Shown piece by piece: positions 25,161 to 34,604 of a DNA stretch of 64,000 nucleotides (position 1 is the first letter of the stretch; every line of letters starts with the position of its first letter). The stretch covers positions 1,116,001 to 1,180,000 of the forward strand of contig NZ_JACHZG010000001.1 in NCBI RefSeq assembly GCF_014193425.1, given 5' to 3'. The notes below the pieces were generated by a model. It did not search any database. It saw only the letters and a list, made by a program, of their open reading frames with translations, and was not told the DNA's origin. This DNA is from Microlunatus antarcticus (lineage in GTDB: Bacteria; Actinomycetota; Actinomycetes; Propionibacteriales; Propionibacteriaceae). Both the position numbers and the translations under genes were made by a program.

Positions 25161-26296
25161 GCCGACCGGCCGGCCTCGGTCAGCACGTCGACCACCCGCG
25201 CCTGCTGGGTCTCGTCCATCTGGTGGAAGAGCGGCAGGATCAGCGTGGTGTCGGTCAGGTGCTCGGTCACCGGCAGCGAGCCGGGCGCGGCCACGCCGAC
25301 GTACGGCGGCTGCCGGTGCGTCGACATGATCCCTCGCCGCGCGGAGATGTCGGCGTGCGCCAGCGCCTCGAGCAGCCCGTCGCGGCCGAGCGGGTAGGCC
25401 TCGCCGACCTCGACCCAGAAGGACTGGAAGTTGCTCTCGCCCCAGGCCGGGTCGGTGACTGTGCGCAGGCCGGGGACCTCGCCGAGGAACTTCTGGTACG
25501 ACGCCGCGAGCTCGCGGCGACGGGCCACGACCTCGGGCAGCCGGCCCAGCTGGACCAGCCCGACCGCAGCCTGGAGGTCGGTCATCCGGAAGTTGTAGCC
25601 CACCTCGTCGTACGTCTCGGGCGGGGCGAGGACCGACGCGTGCCGGTCGGCCGCGGACACGCTCATCGCGTGCTCGCGGAGCTTGCGGACCCGGTCGGCC
25701 CAGTCTTGGCGGGACGTCGTGACCATCCCGCCCTCACCGGTGGTGAGGATCTTGCGCGGGTGGAAGGACCACGCCGAGATCTCCGCGCCCGCGCCGACCG
25801 GCCGGCCACGGTAGGTGGAGCCGGCACCGCACGCGGCGTCCTCGACCACCGCGACGCCGCGGGGGTCGCAGACGGCACGGATGGCGTCGAGGTCGACCGG
25901 GACACCACCCTGGTCCACGACGACGACCGCCCGGGTGCGCTCGGTGAGTGCAGCCTCGACCGCCGCCGGCGTGAGGTTGCCCGTCGTCACGTCGACGTCG
26001 GCGAAGACCGGGGTCGCCCCGACGTAGCGCACAGCGTTGCTGGTCGCGATGAACGAGAACGACGGGACGACGACCTCGTCGCCCGGACCGACCCCGACCA
26101 CGACCATGGCGAGGTGCAGGCCGGTGGTGCACGAGGACACGGCGACCGCGTGCTCGGCCTGCATCGCGGTGGCGAAGGCCGCTTCGAAGGACGCGACGCG
26201 CGGGCCCTGGGCCACCCAGCCGGAGCGGAGGACCTCGGCGACCGCCTCGACCTCCTCCTCGCCCAGGTAGGGGAGCATCACGTTGACGCGGCTCAT
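25157..26296 (-). CDS. DegT/DnrJ/EryC1 sugar aminotransferase (PglE/PseC-like)
   Basis: 379 residues. MLPYLGEEEVEAVAEVLRSGW at the start, VSSCTTGLHLAM (PLP phosphate), VVEDAACGAGS (Asp153) and SFHPRKILTTGEGGM (Lys182) are the family motifs. SSCTTGLHLA and FHPRKILTTGEGG are close to the 4-keto sugar aminotransferases (PglE, PseC, perosamine synthase). It is coupled to the epimerase upstream and NeuD downstream by ATGA overlaps. That context suggests a 4-amino sugar later acetylated by the NeuD-like protein. Confidence 0.88.
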   Translation of the reverse strand: MSRVNVMLPYLGEEEVEAVAEVLRSGWVAQGPRVASFEAAFATAMQAEHAVAVSSCTTGLHLAMVVVGVGPGDEVVVPSFSFIATSNAVRYVGATPVFADVDVTTGNLTPAAVEAALTERTRAVVVVDQGGVPVDLDAIRAVCDPRGVAVVEDAACGAGSTYRGRPVGAGAEISAWSFHPRKILTTGEGGMVTTSRQDWADRVRKLREHAMSVSAADRHASVLAPPETYDEVGYNFRMTDLQAAVGLVQLGRLPEVVARRRELAASYQKFLGEVPGLRTVTDPAWGESNFQSFWVEVGEAYPLGRDGLLEALAHADISARRGIMSTHRQPPYVGVAAPGSLPVTEHLTDTTLILPLFHQMDETQQARVVDVLTEAGRSA

Positions 26297-27327
26297 GCCA
26301 TCGCTCCCGCCGGCTCGGTCTTCTGGTCGTCCTGCTCGTCCTGGCCCGGGTCGAACCCGAGGGCCTTCTCGCTGCGCCACCAGTCGACGAGTTGGCGGAG
26401 CCCCTCGTCCAGGCCGATGTCGGCGGTGAAGCCGAGGTCCTGACGGGCGGCCTCCGTGCTCGCGAGGCGACGGGTCACGCCGTTCACCGGACGGTCCGGC
26501 CCGTGCTCGACGCCGAGGTCGGACCCCATCACCGACAGCAGGCGCTCGGCCAGCTGCAGCAGCGACGTCTCCTCGCCGCGGGCGACGTTGTAGACGCCCT
26601 CGACGACCGGGCTCGTCGCCGCGAGCAGGTTGGCGCGGGCGATGTCGGTGGTGAACACGAAGTCCATCGTCTGAGCCCCGCTGCCGAAGATCAGCGGCGG
26701 CTTGCCGGCGACGATGCGCTCCATCCAGCGGATGAGCACCTCCGTGTAGAGGCCGTGGATGTCCATCCGCGGGCCGTAGACGTTGAAGTAGCGCAGGGCG
26801 ACGTAGTCGAGCCCGGACATCGCTCGGAAGCTGCGCAGCATGCCCTCGTTGAAGGTCTTCGCCGCGCCGTAGAAGGTGTCGTTGTCGTAGGGGTGCTGGT
26901 GCTCCGTGGTCGGGAACTCCTCCGCCAGCCCGTAGACCGACGCCGAGGACGCGGCCACGAGCTTGCCCACCTTTTGCTGCGCGGCCGCCTCGATGACGTT
27001 GAACGTGCCGTCGACCAGCACCTCCAGCGCCAGCCGTGGCTCCTCGGCGCACTGCGTGATCCGGATCGCCGCCTGGTGGAAGACCACGTCGGCACCGGCG
27101 GCGAGGTCGTGCACGAGGTCGCGGTCTCGCAGGTCTCCGACGACGAGCCGGACCCGCGGATCCTCGAGGGGACCGCGCAGGTTGCCCCGACGACCACGCA
27201 CGAGGTTGTCGAGGATGCGGACCTCGCCGACCCCCGCCTCGAGCAGCTGGTCGACGATGGTCGAGCCGATGGTCCCGGCGCCGCCGGTGACGAGCGTGGT
27301 GGCGCCCTTCAGGTCGGGGCCGCTCAT
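26293..27327 (-). CDS. NAD-dependent nucleotide-sugar epimerase/dehydratase
   Basis: 344 residues, extended short-chain dehydrogenase. TGGAGTIG (14-21) binds NAD, SSAS (about 127-130) and YGAAK (Tyr153, Lys157) are the catalytic residues, and RYFNVYGPRMDIHG fits UDP-glucose 4-epimerase or 4,6-dehydratase-like enzymes. The acidic C-terminal tail (QDEQDDQ) is unusual but unconserved in my experience. It overlaps the Gfo/Idh stop by 4 bases. Supplies a modified nucleotide sugar to the locus. Confidence 0.87.
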   Translation of the reverse strand: MSGPDLKGATTLVTGGAGTIGSTIVDQLLEAGVGEVRILDNLVRGRRGNLRGPLEDPRVRLVVGDLRDRDLVHDLAAGADVVFHQAAIRITQCAEEPRLALEVLVDGTFNVIEAAAQQKVGKLVAASSASVYGLAEEFPTTEHQHPYDNDTFYGAAKTFNEGMLRSFRAMSGLDYVALRYFNVYGPRMDIHGLYTEVLIRWMERIVAGKPPLIFGSGAQTMDFVFTTDIARANLLAATSPVVEGVYNVARGEETSLLQLAERLLSVMGSDLGVEHGPDRPVNGVTRRLASTEAARQDLGFTADIGLDEGLRQLVDWWRSEKALGFDPGQDEQDDQKTEPAGAMA

Positions 27328-28382
27328 GCCACGAGCTCCGGCTGCGCGACGTGCTGCTCGACCGTGCGCACGGGCCTACCGCTGGCGAGGCTCGCGCTGG
27401 CGGCCTCGAGCACGGACAGGACCCGGAGCCCCGAACGACCGTCGGTCTGCGGGGCGCGGCCGGCCTCGATCGCGGCGGCGAACTCGGTGGCGACGCCGGC
27501 CAGGGCCTCGCCCTCCTTGAGGGCCGGGACGACGACGTCGCCCATCCGGTAGGAGACCGTGACGGCCTCGCGCTGGACGGCGGCGTCGGCCGCCTGCGTG
27601 CGCAGGTCCACACCGCGGTCGTGGACGGAGATCCGCTGAGCGGGGTTCATGTCGTCCCACACCAGGGTCCGGCGGCTGCCGCCGATGACCATCTGACGGA
27701 TCTTGGTGGGGGAGAGCCAGTTGACGTTGACGTGCGCGATCGCGCCGTTGGCGAGCGGCAGGTTCAGGTAGCCGACGCAGGCCTTGCCGGCCCCGAGCGG
27801 GTCCGCCCCGTGCGCGGTCACGTCGGTGGGCCGCAGACCGCCCGGCAGGATGAAGTCGAGGATCGAGAGGTCGTGCGGGGCGAGGTCCCAGAACACGTCG
27901 ACGTCGGGCTGCACGAGGCCGAGGTTGATGCGGGTCGAGTCGACGTAGAGCACGTCGCCCAGCTCGCCGGAGGCGATCGTGTCGCGGATGTACTGCACCG
28001 CGGGCGTGTAGCAGAAGGTGTGGTCGATCATCAGCACCTTGCCGGCTGCCTCGGCCGCACTGACCATCACGGCCGCGGTCTCGGCGTTGTCGGCGAGCGG
28101 CTTCTCCACGAGCACGTGCTTGCCGGCCTGGAAGGCGGCGAGCGCGAGCGGCGCGTGCGTCTTGGCCGGCGTCGCGATGGCGACCGCGTCGATGTCGTCG
28201 CGGGCGAGCAGCCGCTCGACCGAGGTCTCGACCTCGACGGTCGAGCGGGCGCCCACGACCTTGCGGGCGCGGGTCTCGTCGAGGTCGCAGACCGCGACGA
28301 GGTCCCAGGCCGGGTTGGCCCGGAAGTTGCGGATGAGGTTCGGACCCCAGTAACCAGCGCCGATGACGGCAATCGAGTACAT
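27324..28382 (-). CDS. Gfo/Idh/MocA-family sugar dehydrogenase (WlbA/WbpB-like)
   Basis: 352 residues. IAVIGAGYWGPN (4-15) is the NAD(P)-binding loop and VEKPLA (Glu93, Lys94, Pro95) is the family's active-site signature. FWDLAPHDLSI near residue 175-185 supplies the catalytic His region. The best functional analogy is WlbA/WbpB, which oxidises C3 of UDP-GlcNAc-uronate before transamination by WlbC/WbpE and acetylation by WlbB/WbpD. Candidates for all three are in this window. ATG 28382 follows GGGGGAGAG. It is the first gene of the sugar operon, 44 bp after the giant surface gene. Confidence 0.85.
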   Translation of the reverse strand: MYSIAVIGAGYWGPNLIRNFRANPAWDLVAVCDLDETRARKVVGARSTVEVETSVERLLARDDIDAVAIATPAKTHAPLALAAFQAGKHVLVEKPLADNAETAAVMVSAAEAAGKVLMIDHTFCYTPAVQYIRDTIASGELGDVLYVDSTRINLGLVQPDVDVFWDLAPHDLSILDFILPGGLRPTDVTAHGADPLGAGKACVGYLNLPLANGAIAHVNVNWLSPTKIRQMVIGGSRRTLVWDDMNPAQRISVHDRGVDLRTQAADAAVQREAVTVSYRMGDVVVPALKEGEALAGVATEFAAAIEAGRAPQTDGRSGLRVLSVLEAASASLASGRPVRTVEQHVAQPELVA

Positions 28383-28426
28383 CTCTCCCCCAGAGGTGTC
28401 AGTGGATGGTGCAGGCAAGGTGTGGA

Positions 28427-31400
28427 TCAGATGGAGACGACGACGTCGACCCAGTAGTTGGTGGTGCTCGCGATGGTCGGGAGGACGTCGCCGTTGCCGG
28501 TGACGCCGCCGGAGGCCGGGACGGTGAGCGGACCCGACGTGAACGCCGAGGCGTAGCTGCCCGTGGTCGTCGACCAGCGGCCGACCGGGGCGTAGTACGA
28601 CGCGGTGTACGTCGTGCCTGCGGCGACCGCGACCGGCGTGCTGAACGTGGCGGTCCGCCACCCGGTCGTGGTCTGGGTCGTGGTCGCGGTGCCCAGCACC
28701 GAGCCGTCGGCGGCCCAGAGCTTGACGGTCCGGCCGGTGTTGACGGAGCTCGCGTAGTAACGGATGGCCGTCACCGAACCGGCCCGTGTCGAGCTGAACC
28801 GCACGCCCACCGTGGTCGGGGTGGTCGTGGAGACGGCCGACGTCGACGGCGTGCGCGTGGTCGTGTAGAGGCTGAAGCTCTGCGCGGCCGTGGTGAACGT
28901 CCAGGTGGCGGGCGACGTCATGGGGACGCCGGTCGAGCTGGTGGCGCCCACCGAGGCGGTGTAGGTGGTCGAGCTGGTCAGGTCGGCCGTCGGGTTGAAG
29001 GTCACCACCCGGGTGCTGGTGTTGTAGCTACCGGCCCCCGCGACCATCGCGCCCGACGCCGTCTTGAGCGAGACCGTGATGCTGCTGGTGGTGACCGGCC
29101 GGGCGAAGGTGGCGGTGACGTTGGTGCCGGCGGCGACGTTCGCCGCGCCTGCGGCCGGGGTCCTGCTCGACAGGGTCGGGGCGTCGGTGTCCGCAGTGGT
29201 GAAGGACCACGTCCGGGGGGCGCTCATGGCCACGCCCGACGCGTTCTTCGCCGTCACGCTGGCCGTGTACCCGGTGACGCCGGCCAGGGCGGCTCCGGGT
29301 GTGAACGTGGCCTTGAGGTTACCGGCGTCGAGGCTCGTCGCTCCGGCGACCGTGGTGCCGCCGGCCGTCTTGAGAACGAGCTGAACCGTGGCCGGGTCGA
29401 CCGCCCGGGCAAAGGTCGCCGTCACTGTGGTGGTGGCGCCGACGTTGGTCGCTCCGGCCGCTGGCGTCACTGCGGTGACGGTGGGTGCGACCGAGTCGGC
29501 GGTGGTGAAGGTCCACGTCTGCGGAGCGGTCATCGCGACACCCGAGACGTTCTTCGCGGTCACGGAGGCCGTGTAGCCGGTCAGGCCGGCGAAGGCGGCC
29601 GACGGGGTGAACGTCGCCGTCCTGCTCCCGGCGTCGTAGGCGGTCGTCCCGGCGACCGCGGCCGAGGTGCTCGTGTTCTTCACCGACACCACGACCGAGG
29701 CCGGGTCCACCGCGCGGACGAAGACGGCTGTGACCTTGGCCGACGCGCCGACGCCGGTCGCTCCCGGTGACGGGCTCGTCGTCGACACCATGGGCGGCTG
29801 GGTGTCGGCCGTGGTGAAGGACCAGGTCCTGGGCGCCGCCATGCTGATGCCCGACGTGTTCCGGGCCGACACCGAGACCGTGTACGCCGCGTTGTCGGCG
29901 AGGGCGCTCGTCGGGGTGAACGTGGCCGTCCTCGTGGTGGCGTCGTAGGTCGTCGCCCCGGCGGCGACCGCCGAGGTGTCGGACCGGGCCACGGTGAAGA
30001 GCGCCGAGGCGGGATCTATCGGCGAGGCGAAGGTCGCGACCACCTTCGCGGCGGTCGTGACGCCCGTGGATCCGTCAGCGGGGCTCACGGTCGTCACGCT
30101 CGGTGGCTGCGTGTCGGCCGTGGTGAAGCTCCACGTCCTCGGTGCAGTCATCGCCACGCCGGAGGCGCTCGCCGCGGTGGCGGTGGCGGTGTAGGTCGTC
30201 GCCCCCGAGAGTGGTGCGGCCGTGGTGAAGGTGACCTTCTTGGTGGCGGCGTCGTAGACGACCTGACCGCCGACGAGGTTGCCGGCGGCGTCAGCCAGCG
30301 TCAGCTGGACGGAGCTCGGGTCGACATCCCGGCTGAAGGTCGCCGAGACGGCCGTCGTGGTCGCGACGCCGGTCGACCCTTTTGGCGGCGTGATCGACGA
30401 CACCTGCAGAGCCGCGTCGTCGTTCGTGTCGAACACGACGTCGACGTAGTAGTTGGTGTTGGCGTACGAGTGGTCGGGGAAGGTGTCGCCGTAGGCGTAC
30501 AGGCTGCCGGGATCGGCGCTGGCGAGCGGGGTGTTGACCACGGGGTTCGTGAAGTAGTTGAGGTCGGCGGCGTAGTGGCCCTTCGGCGCGTAGTACGACG
30601 CGACGTAGGTGGTGCCGGCGGTCACGGGCACGTTGGTGCTGAAGCTCGCGGTCTGCCAACCGGTGCCCGAGTCGTCGAAGGTCAGGCCGGCGAGCTTCTG
30701 ACCCGTCGCGGAGTAGAGCGCGCCGGTGTGCGTCCCGGTGTTGCTCGCGTCCCGCCAGTACCGCAGACCCTTCACGAACCCCGTGGTCGTCGGGGTGAAC
30801 TTGAGGCCCAGAGTGACGGCGTCACCGTCGCCTCCGTCGGACTGCACGGGCCGGGTCGTCGTCTCCATCAAGGAGCACGGGCACGCCGCGGCACCCGAGG
30901 TCGTGAAGCTGGAGCTGATCGAGCCGGACATCTTCGGACCACCGGTGCTGATGGCATCGCTCACGGTCAGCGTGTACTTCGTCCCCGGCGCGAGGTCCGA
31001 CGAGGGCACGAACGTCGCGGTCGTTCCCTGGGACTCGGCACCCACGGTCCCGGCGACCGGGTTGCCGTCAGAGGTCCGGACGACCTTGACCGTGGCCGAG
31101 CCGGGCTGGATCGCGGTGTTGAACCGGATCTGGAGATGGTCGTCCACCGGCACGGAGCGGGCCCCGTCGCCGGGCGAGGTCGACAGGACGGTCGGCTTCG
31201 TCGCAGCGCTCGGGACGAAGACCGGGTCCACGAAGTAGTTGGCGTTGGACGAGTTCGTCGGGGCGTCCCCGGCGCCGTACGTGTAGCGGCCGGCGGTCGC
31301 CGAGGTGGACAGCGGACCGTTCGTGACGGGGTCGGCGAGGCCGTTGCTCGTGTAGCCGTACTTCCCGGTCGAGGACGTGTACGACACGACGTAGGTCGTG

Positions 31401-34366
31401 CCCTTCGTCACCGTCTGAGGAGCGGCGAAGGTCGCTTCCTGCCAGCCGGAGGTCGTCTCGTTGATCGTGGTCGCCTCTGCGACCTTCGTGCTGCCCGACC
31501 AGAGGTTGACGGTGTGCGGCGCGGTCTCCTCCGGACGCTTCCAGAACCGGGCTCCGGTGATCTGACCGTCCTGCGAGGCCTTGAAGGCGACTCCGAGCTT
31601 GACGCCGCCGGAGTCGTCAGCCGGTCCGGAGGCGGGCTGGTCGGAGTCGTTGAAGAGCGTGCACGGGCACTCGTTCGGCGTCGCGTCCGGGTCGACCGTG
31701 CTGAAGGTCCACTGGACCGGTGCCGCCAGCGTCGCGGCGTTGACGGTCGCGGTGTAGGCCGTGCTGCTCGCGAGGCCCTGCACCGGGTTGAACGTGGCGG
31801 TCCTGGTCGCTGCGTTCCAGCTGACGGTCCCGTTGATGACGTTCTGGGCGGCATCGATCAGCTGCATCGAGATCGTGGCCGGGTCGACGGCCTTCGAGAA
31901 GGTCGCGGCGGCGACCGTGGAGGTGGCCACCGAGCTCGCCCCGGCCCTGGGGCTGACGGTCGTGACCGTGGCCGGGATGGTGTCGTCGGGCGAGAACACC
32001 GCGTCCACGTAGTAGTTGGTCTGCCGGATGCTGTTGGTCGGGAAGGCCGACCGGTCGGCGTAGACCCCGTTGGTGACCCCGCTGCCGCCGGCGGCGGTGA
32101 GGACCCCGGCGTTGTACGGCTTGCCGAAGTAGTAGGAGTCGGCGGAGTAGTGGCCGACCGGGGCGTAGTACGCGGCGACGTAGGTCGTTCCCGCGTTGAT
32201 GGCGACCGCCTGGCTGAACTGCAGCGTCTGCCAGCCGCTGGCGGTCTCGTTGGTGAACGTCCCGGTAGCCAGCACCGTGCCCGACGTCGAGTAGAGCGTG
32301 CCCGTGTGCGTGCCGGTGTTCGCGGCGGCCTTGTAGAAGCGGATGCCGCTGACGTAGCCGTCGCGCGAGGACGTGAACTTCGTGCCGACCGTGACCGGCG
32401 ATCCGTCACCCGGGTCGACCTGCAACGGGGTAGCGACCCCGAAGATCGAGCACGGGCAGGTCGAGGTGACGGCGACCAGGACCGGCGCGGACGTCCGGGC
32501 CGAGTCGTCGGTGGCGCGCACCTGGACCGCGGACGGTCCGTTGCCGGTCAGGATCCCCGAGTAGGACCAGCTCGTCGTCCCGCTCGCCGGGTGGAAGCTC
32601 GCGCCGCCGTCGACGGAGACCTCGACGCCGGCGACCCGCCCGCCGGTGTCGGTCGCCGTGCCGTTGACGGTCAGCAGCGAACCCTGCGTCAGCGACTGGC
32701 CCGAGGCCGGTGCGGTCACGACGACCGAGGGCGCCACCGTGTCGGTCGACGCCGTCACCGGGGTGAGGTCCGACGCCAGCGTCGTGGCGGGTGCGGCCAT
32801 GTCGGTGAGCAGGTTGATCGTCGCCTGCCGGACGCGCGGGTCGGCCGCCGGACGGTCGGCTCCGTCACCGCGCGAGTCGAGACCCCAGGACCACTGGATC
32901 GTGCCGGCCGAGAAGACGAGCGCGCCGCTCGAGGCGCGGTAGAGCGTGATGTGGTGGGTGGTCGTGCCCGGGCTCACCTGGTTGCCGAAGTCACGCAGGT
33001 ACTCGGGCGTGTTGCCGACGGCGGTCGACATGTCGATGAGCCCGTCCGGCCGGTAGCCGTTGTCGATGTCCTCGTTCGACTCGTAGCCGACCATGTGGTC
33101 GGCGAGCGTCGCCTTCGCGCCGTTCGCCATCGATGCGAGCGTGGTGCCGCGCCAGACCCGCAGCTTGCCCTCCTCGGAGCTCACCTGCATCGGGAAGTCG
33201 TCGGAGTTCGCCTGGTAGAGCGTGCCGATCAGACCGTTCTCGGGGCCGTAGCCGTAACCGAGGTCCCCGAACCGCGGGTCCCTCCAGGTGGCGGTCGGCT
33301 CGACGGGGTCGATCGCGGCGTTCGCCCACGTGTTCTTGTAGTCCACGATGGTCCGGTTGGGCGTGCTGGTGCCGTCCTGCGAGGGCTCCAGCCGCGTCTT
33401 CCAGTAGACGTCGTTCCCGCCGAAGAACGCGAGGTTCACCCCGGCGTCGCGCGCGTCGGTGACGTTCTTCCGCTGCTCCTTCGTCCAGTACTCGTCGTGC
33501 CCGACCGACAGGAACACCTTGTGCTTGCGCAGGAGCGCCGGGTCGGTCGCCACGTCGAGGCCCGACACGTAGGACACGTCGACCCCGTTCTGCTCGAGGA
33601 ACCGCAGCATCGGGTACTCGTTGGAGAAGAGGAAGTCCCGGCCGTAGGACGTGCCGCGCGTCAGGTACGGCCGGTTGTAGCTGATCTTGTAGGCCCGGCC
33701 GTTCGCCTTGCCCTCGTAGAAGTCCGAGCCGCCGTAGGTGTTGTAGGCCTGCCAGGTGGAGTCGGAGGTCTGGAAGACCGCGGCGGAGGTGTTGCCGTCG
33801 TTGCGCACCACGAACGGGATGTGGGAGTCGCCCCCGGTGTCGGTCCGGGTCAGGCGCGCGATGTAGATCCCCGAGACGGCGGTGGAGGGGACGTTCCACG
33901 AGGCCGACACGCCCCATGTCCCGCAGTCGGTGAGCTCGGTGCTGGCGTCGGTGGCGCACGGTGGCTGGACCTGGGGGAGCGGTGCCGAGGGGGCGATGGT
34001 GGTGATCAGCCGGGCGCCCGTGCCCTGGTACCAGCCGAGCCGGTAGATCTTGACCGAGTAGGCCCGAGCGTCCGTGTTGATCTTGAAGTTGATGGACGCG
34101 CCCACGTTGACGCTCGTCGCCGTGGCGAAGCCCTGGATCGTGTCGTCACCGGCACCGAACACGTCCCAGTCGCCGGCGCTCTCGCCTGGGAGCTGGTTCT
34201 CGCACACGATGGCGTTCCCGCTGCACGCGGCCGCGGCCGGGGTCGCCGGCAGCACCAGGAACGTCGCGACAACGGCCATGAGGCCGGTCAGGACCAGGAG
34301 TCGCGAGCGCGAGAGCCGCCAAGCGACCGATGCGGAGCCCTGCTGCGATGGTCGAGTCTCGAACAT
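28427..34366 (-). CDS. Giant exported protein: DMF-amidase-like head, Ig-like and DUF4082 repeats
   Basis: 1,979 residues. ATG 34366 is preceded by GAGGGG with 5-base spacing. A signal peptide (RLSRSRLLVLTGLMAVVATF, AAA cleavage near residue 48) is followed by a domain to about 510 resembling the large subunit of N,N-dimethylformamidase (YNTYGGSDFYEG, SVGHDEYWT, FFGGNDVYWKTR). Then comes one Ig-like domain (VAPSVVVTAPASGQSL), DUF4082, SbsA-type Ig, DUF4082, Ig, DUF4082, five consecutive Ig units ending WSFTTAD or WTFTTA, and a last DUF4082. That makes four DUF4082 and seven SbsA-type Ig domains. Likely a wall-bound or released surface protein; the head may be enzymatic. No sorting signal ends it. 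Confidence 0.82.
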   Translation of the reverse strand: MFETRPSQQGSASVAWRLSRSRLLVLTGLMAVVATFLVLPATPAAAACSGNAIVCENQLPGESAGDWDVFGAGDDTIQGFATATSVNVGASINFKINTDARAYSVKIYRLGWYQGTGARLITTIAPSAPLPQVQPPCATDASTELTDCGTWGVSASWNVPSTAVSGIYIARLTRTDTGGDSHIPFVVRNDGNTSAAVFQTSDSTWQAYNTYGGSDFYEGKANGRAYKISYNRPYLTRGTSYGRDFLFSNEYPMLRFLEQNGVDVSYVSGLDVATDPALLRKHKVFLSVGHDEYWTKEQRKNVTDARDAGVNLAFFGGNDVYWKTRLEPSQDGTSTPNRTIVDYKNTWANAAIDPVEPTATWRDPRFGDLGYGYGPENGLIGTLYQANSDDFPMQVSSEEGKLRVWRGTTLASMANGAKATLADHMVGYESNEDIDNGYRPDGLIDMSTAVGNTPEYLRDFGNQVSPGTTTHHITLYRASSGALVFSAGTIQWSWGLDSRGDGADRPAADPRVRQATINLLTDMAAPATTLASDLTPVTASTDTVAPSVVVTAPASGQSLTQGSLLTVNGTATDTGGRVAGVEVSVDGGASFHPASGTTSWSYSGILTGNGPSAVQVRATDDSARTSAPVLVAVTSTCPCSIFGVATPLQVDPGDGSPVTVGTKFTSSRDGYVSGIRFYKAAANTGTHTGTLYSTSGTVLATGTFTNETASGWQTLQFSQAVAINAGTTYVAAYYAPVGHYSADSYYFGKPYNAGVLTAAGGSGVTNGVYADRSAFPTNSIRQTNYYVDAVFSPDDTIPATVTTVSPRAGASSVATSTVAAATFSKAVDPATISMQLIDAAQNVINGTVSWNAATRTATFNPVQGLASSTAYTATVNAATLAAPVQWTFSTVDPDATPNECPCTLFNDSDQPASGPADDSGGVKLGVAFKASQDGQITGARFWKRPEETAPHTVNLWSGSTKVAEATTINETTSGWQEATFAAPQTVTKGTTYVVSYTSSTGKYGYTSNGLADPVTNGPLSTSATAGRYTYGAGDAPTNSSNANYFVDPVFVPSAATKPTVLSTSPGDGARSVPVDDHLQIRFNTAIQPGSATVKVVRTSDGNPVAGTVGAESQGTTATFVPSSDLAPGTKYTLTVSDAISTGGPKMSGSISSSFTTSGAAACPCSLMETTTRPVQSDGGDGDAVTLGLKFTPTTTGFVKGLRYWRDASNTGTHTGALYSATGQKLAGLTFDDSGTGWQTASFSTNVPVTAGTTYVASYYAPKGHYAADLNYFTNPVVNTPLASADPGSLYAYGDTFPDHSYANTNYYVDVVFDTNDDAALQVSSITPPKGSTGVATTTAVSATFSRDVDPSSVQLTLADAAGNLVGGQVVYDAATKKVTFTTAAPLSGATTYTATATAASASGVAMTAPRTWSFTTADTQPPSVTTVSPADGSTGVTTAAKVVATFASPIDPASALFTVARSDTSAVAAGATTYDATTRTATFTPTSALADNAAYTVSVSARNTSGISMAAPRTWSFTTADTQPPMVSTTSPSPGATGVGASAKVTAVFVRAVDPASVVVSVKNTSTSAAVAGTTAYDAGSRTATFTPSAAFAGLTGYTASVTAKNVSGVAMTAPQTWTFTTADSVAPTVTAVTPAAGATNVGATTTVTATFARAVDPATVQLVLKTAGGTTVAGATSLDAGNLKATFTPGAALAGVTGYTASVTAKNASGVAMSAPRTWSFTTADTDAPTLSSRTPAAGAANVAAGTNVTATFARPVTTSSITVSLKTASGAMVAGAGSYNTSTRVVTFNPTADLTSSTTYTASVGATSSTGVPMTSPATWTFTTAAQSFSLYTTTRTPSTSAVSTTTPTTVGVRFSSTRAGSVTAIRYYASSVNTGRTVKLWAADGSVLGTATTTQTTTGWRTATFSTPVAVAAGTTYTASYYAPVGRWSTTTGSYASAFTSGPLTVPASGGVTGNGDVLPTIASTTNYWVDVVVSI

Positions 34367-34604
34367 GTCGGCCCCTCGTGTCCCCACCGCCCCCCGCGGT
34401 GGTGATCCCTGCCCCCGCAGAGAGGCCTCACGCACTCCTGGTGACAGGGTGGGCGTCGGGGAAACGGAACCTCGACGACGCTGCGAGCTCAGCCTCGGTG
34501 AGCGTATGGGCTGCGCGGGGGCCGGTGTGACGACTACAAGAATTACCCGTCAAAATCCTGAGTGCGTTGGTCCTTGACCTGGAGCGCTGGGAGAGACGCC
34601 CAGG
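34367..34604. other. 238-bp promoter region of the giant surface gene
   Basis: No gene is seen. Bases about 34528-34565 are AT-richer than the surroundings, and read on the minus strand include TTTTGACGGGTAATTC, a TTGACG -35-like element without a -10 at normal spacing. It probably drives 34366 leftwards, perhaps with an alternative sigma factor. Confidence 0.35.
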
